A stretch of DNA of 64,000 nucleotides from Aliterella atlantica CENA595 (GTDB lineage: Bacteria; Cyanobacteriota; Cyanobacteriia; Cyanobacteriales; Chroococcidiopsidaceae). The notes beneath the pieces are model-generated. The model had not been told where the DNA came from. It was given only the letters and a program-made list of their open reading frames with translations, and ran no database searches. The DNA lies in NCBI RefSeq assembly GCF_000952155.1, contig NZ_JYON01000004.1:1-64000 (forward strand), given 5' to 3'. The position numbers and the translations under genes are program-made. Positions 63,369 through 64,000 of the stretch are shown in pieces (the first letter of the stretch is position 1; each line of letters begins with the position of its first letter).

Positions 63369-63950
63369 ATGGCAAAGCGTAAGAAAAGCAATCTTGAGTG
63401 GATTAAAGAAACGCTGGAACTAAAACCAGACCATCGCTGGGAATCTCCGTCTGGTTATAAAATTTTTGTCGCAGATCGTGGTTCTGTTCGCTTCAATGTT
63501 CCCCAAAATTGGGTTTTTGAACCCCAAGAAAATTCGTTTAAGTTTCTCGATCGCAAACCGCCTAATGATGATTGCTGCCTAGAAATGTCTTTCAATCGTC
63601 TACCACCCCGCGATGACTGGGATCTGTTTCCGCTCAAGCCGATATTGAAGAAAGTAATAGCAGACGATAGCCGCGATGTTATTGCTAGGGGAGAAATTCA
63701 TACTGTCAAGCGCCAAACAGCAAGGATTATGTGGACGGAGATTAAATTTATCGATACTCAAGCAGAACCGCGCGAAGCTTTTTCGCGGACTTGTATCGGT
63801 ATAGGATCGAACGTTCAGTGCTTGATTACGTTTGATTATTGGGTAGACCAAGCAGAGAAGTTAATACCTGTTTGGGATGAGGTGATGCGTAGTCTGACGC
63901 TAGGGCTATATATCCGCGATCCTAGGACTGGTTTGGCTTACCCTGACTAG
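63369..63950 (+). CDS. Conserved hypothetical protein
   Basis: The protein of about 193 residues starts with a basic AKRKKSNLEWIKETLELKPDH. The body is beta-rich: GYKIFVADRGSVRFNVPQNW, CCLEMSFNRLPPRDDW and SRTCIGIGSNVQCLITFDYW. No signal peptide or catalytic motif is recognised; it reads like a conserved cyanobacterial protein of unknown role. I start at ATG 63369; the ATG at 63330 would add 13 residues. It is on the same strand as the preceding toxin-like pair but probably independent of it. Confidence 0.6.
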   Translation: MAKRKKSNLEWIKETLELKPDHRWESPSGYKIFVADRGSVRFNVPQNWVFEPQENSFKFLDRKPPNDDCCLEMSFNRLPPRDDWDLFPLKPILKKVIADDSRDVIARGEIHTVKRQTARIMWTEIKFIDTQAEPREAFSRTCIGIGSNVQCLITFDYWVDQAEKLIPVWDEVMRSLTLGLYIRDPRTGLAYPD

Positions 63951-64000
63951 AAAAATAGATTTGGATGAGTCTTTACGTTTGAGGAGACAAGGGGACAAGG

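Noticed and set aside
1-64000. tRNA or rRNA genes
   Set aside because: I looked through the gaps for T-loop-type GTTCGAATCC sequences and found none that I could support.

Overview
The window is chromosomal DNA of a cyanobacterium. The HIP1 octamer GCGATCGC recurs through most of it. Several genes are cyanobacterial in type: a cytochrome c6, a homologue of the orange carotenoid protein C-terminal domain, and multi-PAS histidine kinases with Rcp1-like receivers. Short heptamer repeats and the dispersed palindrome GTAGGGTGCGTT also fit. A filamentous or Chroococcidiopsis-like genome is my guess; the species cannot be fixed from the sequence.

Layout. (1) 1-1300: remains of an antitoxin, a MITE-like palindromic element and an ABC-2 permease. 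(2) 1283-13250: a signalling island with three PAS histidine kinases, a CheR-PAS protein, a receiver-less CheB, a single-domain receiver and a NarL-type regulator. No chemoreceptor, CheA or CheW is present, so this is probably not a chemotaxis operon. (3) 13386-21771: mixed genes including the carotenoid-binding CTDH, truB, a VOC protein, a polysaccharide lyase, an acetyltransferase, a ZIP transporter, a desaturase, a truncated Wza-like protein and a DUF2141 protein. (4) 22251-37316: an exopolysaccharide cluster with a priming sugar transferase, Wzc-like kinase, Wzx flippase, Wzy-like polymerase, five glycosyltransferases, a GH10 xylanase, UDP-glucuronate decarboxylase and UDP-glucose dehydrogenase. 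The last two make UDP-glucuronate and UDP-xylose, so the polymer probably contains one or both. (5) 37474-45534: housekeeping and membrane genes (DoxX-like, AI-2E family, aspS, htpX, fluoride channel, mgtE, cytochrome c6). (6) 45600-47800: a small accessory patch with a decayed gene, a Schlafen/AlbA-domain membrane protein and a BrnT toxin with an unusual partner. (7) 47881-55760: a polyol (mannitol/sorbitol type) uptake and oxidation locus. It has a binding protein, two permeases, an ATPase and a mannitol dehydrogenase on the minus strand, facing an SDR dehydrogenase and a SorC-type regulator on the plus strand. (8) 55910-62141: an AT-rich, HIP1-free two-gene operon. It encodes a 1307-residue SF2 helicase with a C-terminal PD-(D/E)XK nuclease motif, and a 768-residue protein starting one base after it. 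(9) 62563-63950: a UPF0175/DUF3368 toxin-antitoxin-like pair and a hypothetical gene.

The most interesting item is the operon at 55910-62141. Its gene order, sizes and domain plan match DdmD (helicase-nuclease) and DdmE (catalytically inactive long Argonaute-like protein), the plasmid-elimination system known from Vibrio cholerae. The helicase and nuclease motifs are read directly from the sequence. The Argonaute assignment of the second protein is an inference from context, size and weak C-terminal similarity. Its base composition and lack of HIP1 sites argue that it was acquired by transfer into this genome.
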